From Gonapodya sp. JEL0774 (taxonomy: Eukaryota > Monoblepharomycota > Monoblepharidomycetes > Monoblepharidales > Gonapodyaceae), in contig JADIIX010000190.1 in assembly GCA_027604505.1 (NCBI GenBank), positions 1 to 33,380 of the forward strand: a stretch of 33,380 nt of DNA, given 5' to 3'. Below the pieces are notes generated by a model. The model ran no database searches, was not told the DNA's origin, and saw only the letters and a list, made by a program, of their open reading frames with translations. The position numbers and the translations under genes were made by a program. Shown one piece after another: positions 31,904 through 33,380 of the stretch (position 1 is the stretch's first letter; each line of letters starts with the position of its first letter).

Positions 31904-32605
31904 TCACGCCGCTCCTTCTTCACGGACCTGTTCGGATCGGATAGGGGGGGCGGTGAGCGATCGCAAGGCCGGGTCCCGGTGTGAGAGGGTGGTGATCGGA
32001 GTTGGTCACAACCGCGGCGTGGCGCGTGGCAAAAGCGGACGGGCGGGGGGAGCGGGGGGGAGGGGGGAGGGTTGGAGTGTTGGAGGCAGAGGCCCCAGCA
32101 AGGTGCCGGGCGGGGAAGGGGAACCAAGGTGATGGTGACGGTGACGCGGGGAGGAAGAGAGCGCGCGGTGTGCGGTGTGCGGTGTGTGGAGTGAGAAGAG
32201 TGGGGGAACGAACGAGGTGAGCAGTGTGTGGCACGCTGGGTACAGAGCCGGAGCACCGAGCACCGAGCACCGACCACGAGGGCCGTAAAAGGCGGGTCCC
32301 ACCAGCCGTTGTCGCCGGTGCGCACAAACAAGCGGCGCCGTGCTTGCCCGGATCCCCATCTGCCCAGTTCTCCACCTTCCCACGCCCGACCACCGCCACC
32401 ACCGCCACCGTCCCCCTTGCCCCCCCCTCCCTCCCCCCACCCCCACCCTCCACCCCCCGGCCCAACCCACGATAATCTTCCCGTCCAACCTCTTGATCTG
32501 GGCAAACTTCTTGGCCATCTCGTCCCTGTAGTTCCCGTCCGCGGTCATCTTCTCCTCCAGTGGGTTCCCGCACAGAACCACGTCTTCCAAGAGGGGGAGG
32601 GAGGA
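31904..32605 (-). CDS. DNAL1: Axonemal dynein light chain 1 homologue, C-terminal exons only
   Basis: Two exons are visible on the minus strand: 32471-32605 and 31904-31927, joined in phase 0 across a 543-nt GC-rich intron. They encode LPLLEDVVLCGNPLEEKMTA, DGNYRDEMAKKFAQIKRLDG and, after splicing, KIIVREEGAA and a stop. This matches the last repeat and C-terminal cap of DNAL1/LC1 (LEDLVFVGNPLEEK...KKLDGTPVI). LC1 binds the outer-arm dynein heavy chain in the ciliary axoneme, so the organism probably makes flagellated zoospores. The roughly 130 residues of leucine-rich repeats that should precede are not seen up to the window end. The acceptor of the first visible exon (CAAG at about 32606-32609) fits frame but is not a strong pyrimidine-tract site. 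The gene is partial here, or truncated. Confidence 0.82.
32251..32271 (+). repeat. Short tandem repeat, GAGCACC x3
   Basis: Three perfect 7-nt units at 32251-32271, then a diverging fourth, lie inside the last intron of the DNAL1 homologue. Nearby GTGTGCG-type repeats (about 32166-32195) belong to the same simple-sequence stretch. Confidence 0.85.
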
Positions 32606-33160
32606 CTTGTTTTGGGGGGGGGATGGGACGGGAGGGGTAGAAAGAGGCGCGATGAGTGGGGTGGTTGGGTGGTGGGTTGAGAGGACGGGGGCACGGTAGA
32701 GGAGGTGGAGTTGGCGGGGGGAGCGTACGTGGACTCGGCCCCACCCGGCACCTACCCGTCCCCGTTTTTCTCTCTTACAACGTTGTTGTGTCCTTGCACT
32801 CTCCGTTGCACTCACTGCACCGGGCGCACGCGCACGTGGTTCCTGTTCTTCCCTGGGCTCTCCCCCTATGGCCTTCTCGCCTTCTCGCCTTCCCGCCGTC
32901 TCGCCTCTCCACGTCTCCATCCACCACGCGTTTCGGACCCCCGACGTCCAGCACCTCCGGCCATCAAATCCCTAGCTCCAAACCGCCACACCCAAAAACC
33001 CCCCAACACAGCGCCCCCGCCGGGGCCCCCGCCCGGCGCCCCCCCTCCCCCCTCAACCCCACCACACCCCCACCCGCACCCCCACCCCCACTCGCACCCC
33101 CTCCACGACCACCACTCCCTGGGGCCCCCGGTCTCCACCGCCGCCGCTGTCCAGGGGCTC
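32606..33160. other. GC-rich region with no clear gene
   Basis: On the minus strand this should be intron of the DNAL1 homologue, yet no LRR exon is found. On the plus strand one frame stays open from 32681 to 33260 without an in-frame ATG before 33161 and codes for a Pro/His-rich stretch near 33050-33120. It may be the 5' part of the gene at the right edge. Confidence 0.35.
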
Positions 33161-33380
33161 ATGGCCGGCTCGCTCCACGTGCCCGGCGTGACGGGACCGG
33201 GGTACAAGCAGTGGTCCGCGAAGAGTGGCAAGCTCATCGCGGATTTGTTGATGGTGGCGGGTGAGTTTTTTTTTGGGGTGTGGGGGGGGTGGGGGGGTCG
33301 AGCATTGATACTGCGGTACCGACTCGTGTGCACCACACACATACTGACTCGGACCTGTTTTCTGGTCTGGTACTTCCAGG
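33161..33380 (+). CDS. Partial gene of unknown function running off the window
   Basis: The frame starting at ATG 33161 reads MAGSLHVPGVTGPGYKQWSA, then KSGKLIADLLMVAG, and ends at a good GTGAGT donor at 33261. A CCAG acceptor at 33376-33379 starts the next exon at the last base. Codon use looks like real coding sequence, unlike the repeats around it. The same frame is open upstream (AAAVQGL and a His/Pro-rich stretch), so the exon may begin well before 33161. I do not recognise the family. Confidence 0.45.
   Translation, partial: MAGSLHVPGVTGPGYKQWSAKSGKLIADLLMVAGEFFFGVWGGWGGRALILRYRLVCTTHILTRTCFLVWYFQ

Noticed and set aside
31630-32505. Long minus-strand frame across the DNAL1 last intron
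   Set aside because: It is Pro/Arg-rich simple sequence; the spliced model gives the expected DNAL1 C-terminus instead.
1-33380. tRNA, rRNA, CRISPR or transposon remnants
   Set aside because: I looked for T-loop-like GTTCGA contexts, terminal inverted repeats and spaced direct repeats. The GTTCGAATC at about 20823 lies in the first BAR-gene intron without cloverleaf arms, and nothing else stood out. A covariance-model scan would be needed to be certain.

Overview
The window looks like nuclear DNA of a zoosporic (flagellated) fungus, most likely a chytrid-like lineage. Almost every gene is split by short GT-AG introns, mostly 58-270 nt, with donors of the GTGAGT, GTAAGT and GTGCGT type. The gene set is eukaryotic housekeeping with fungal relatives. 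At the right end is the C-terminal part of an axonemal outer-arm dynein light chain 1, which only lineages with a motile flagellum keep. The species cannot be named from the sequence alone. All gene models were spliced by eye from reading frame, phase and family similarity.

Layout, left to right. (1) 92-4000 (+): a MYST histone acetyltransferase of the Esa1/Tip60 type with a very large G/D/E-rich insert. (2) 4221-5397 (+): a divergent riboflavin synthase. (3) 5589-7385 (-): a secreted nucleoside-phosphorylase-fold protein in nine exons. (4) 8271-10188 (-): a CCDC174 homologue. (5) 11227-12436 (-): a LAMTOR1/Ragulator p18 homologue with a myristoylation/palmitoylation N-terminus. (6) 13004-15567 (+): an alpha/beta hydrolase of the hormone-sensitive-lipase family. 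(7) 15776-17825 (-): a class II glutamine amidotransferase whose catalytic Cys2 is joined to its start codon by splicing. (8) 18485-19985 (-): a mitochondrial carrier, 5' end unresolved. (9) 20812-22501 (+): a Hob3/Rvs161-like BAR protein. (10) 22910-24357 (-): a predicted N-myristoylated UBA-like/RING protein. (11) 25182-27712 and 28543-31094 (-): two tandem APC-family permeases with the same ten-exon structure. (12) 31904-32605 (-): the last two exons of a DNAL1 homologue, whose leucine-rich-repeat exons are not in the window. (13) The right edge (+): the end of one exon of an unrecognised gene that runs off the window.

The genes do not form an obvious pathway or cluster. They are independent units, several in divergent (LAMTOR1/lipase, carrier/BAR) or convergent (RIB5/phosphorylase, lipase/amidotransferase, BAR/RING) pairs. 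Both ends of the window (about 1-2900 and 31800-33300) are very GC-rich with strong strand asymmetry and simple-repeat character; the middle is more balanced. I saw no convincing RNA gene, transposon or CRISPR array.

The most interesting points are at gene-structure level: a tandemly duplicated 3' splice site, an ATG-only coding exon that creates an Ntn catalytic N-terminus, loss of a normally invariant motif in riboflavin synthase, and a tandem transporter duplication with every intron position conserved. I found no clear evidence of a wholly new multi-gene system.
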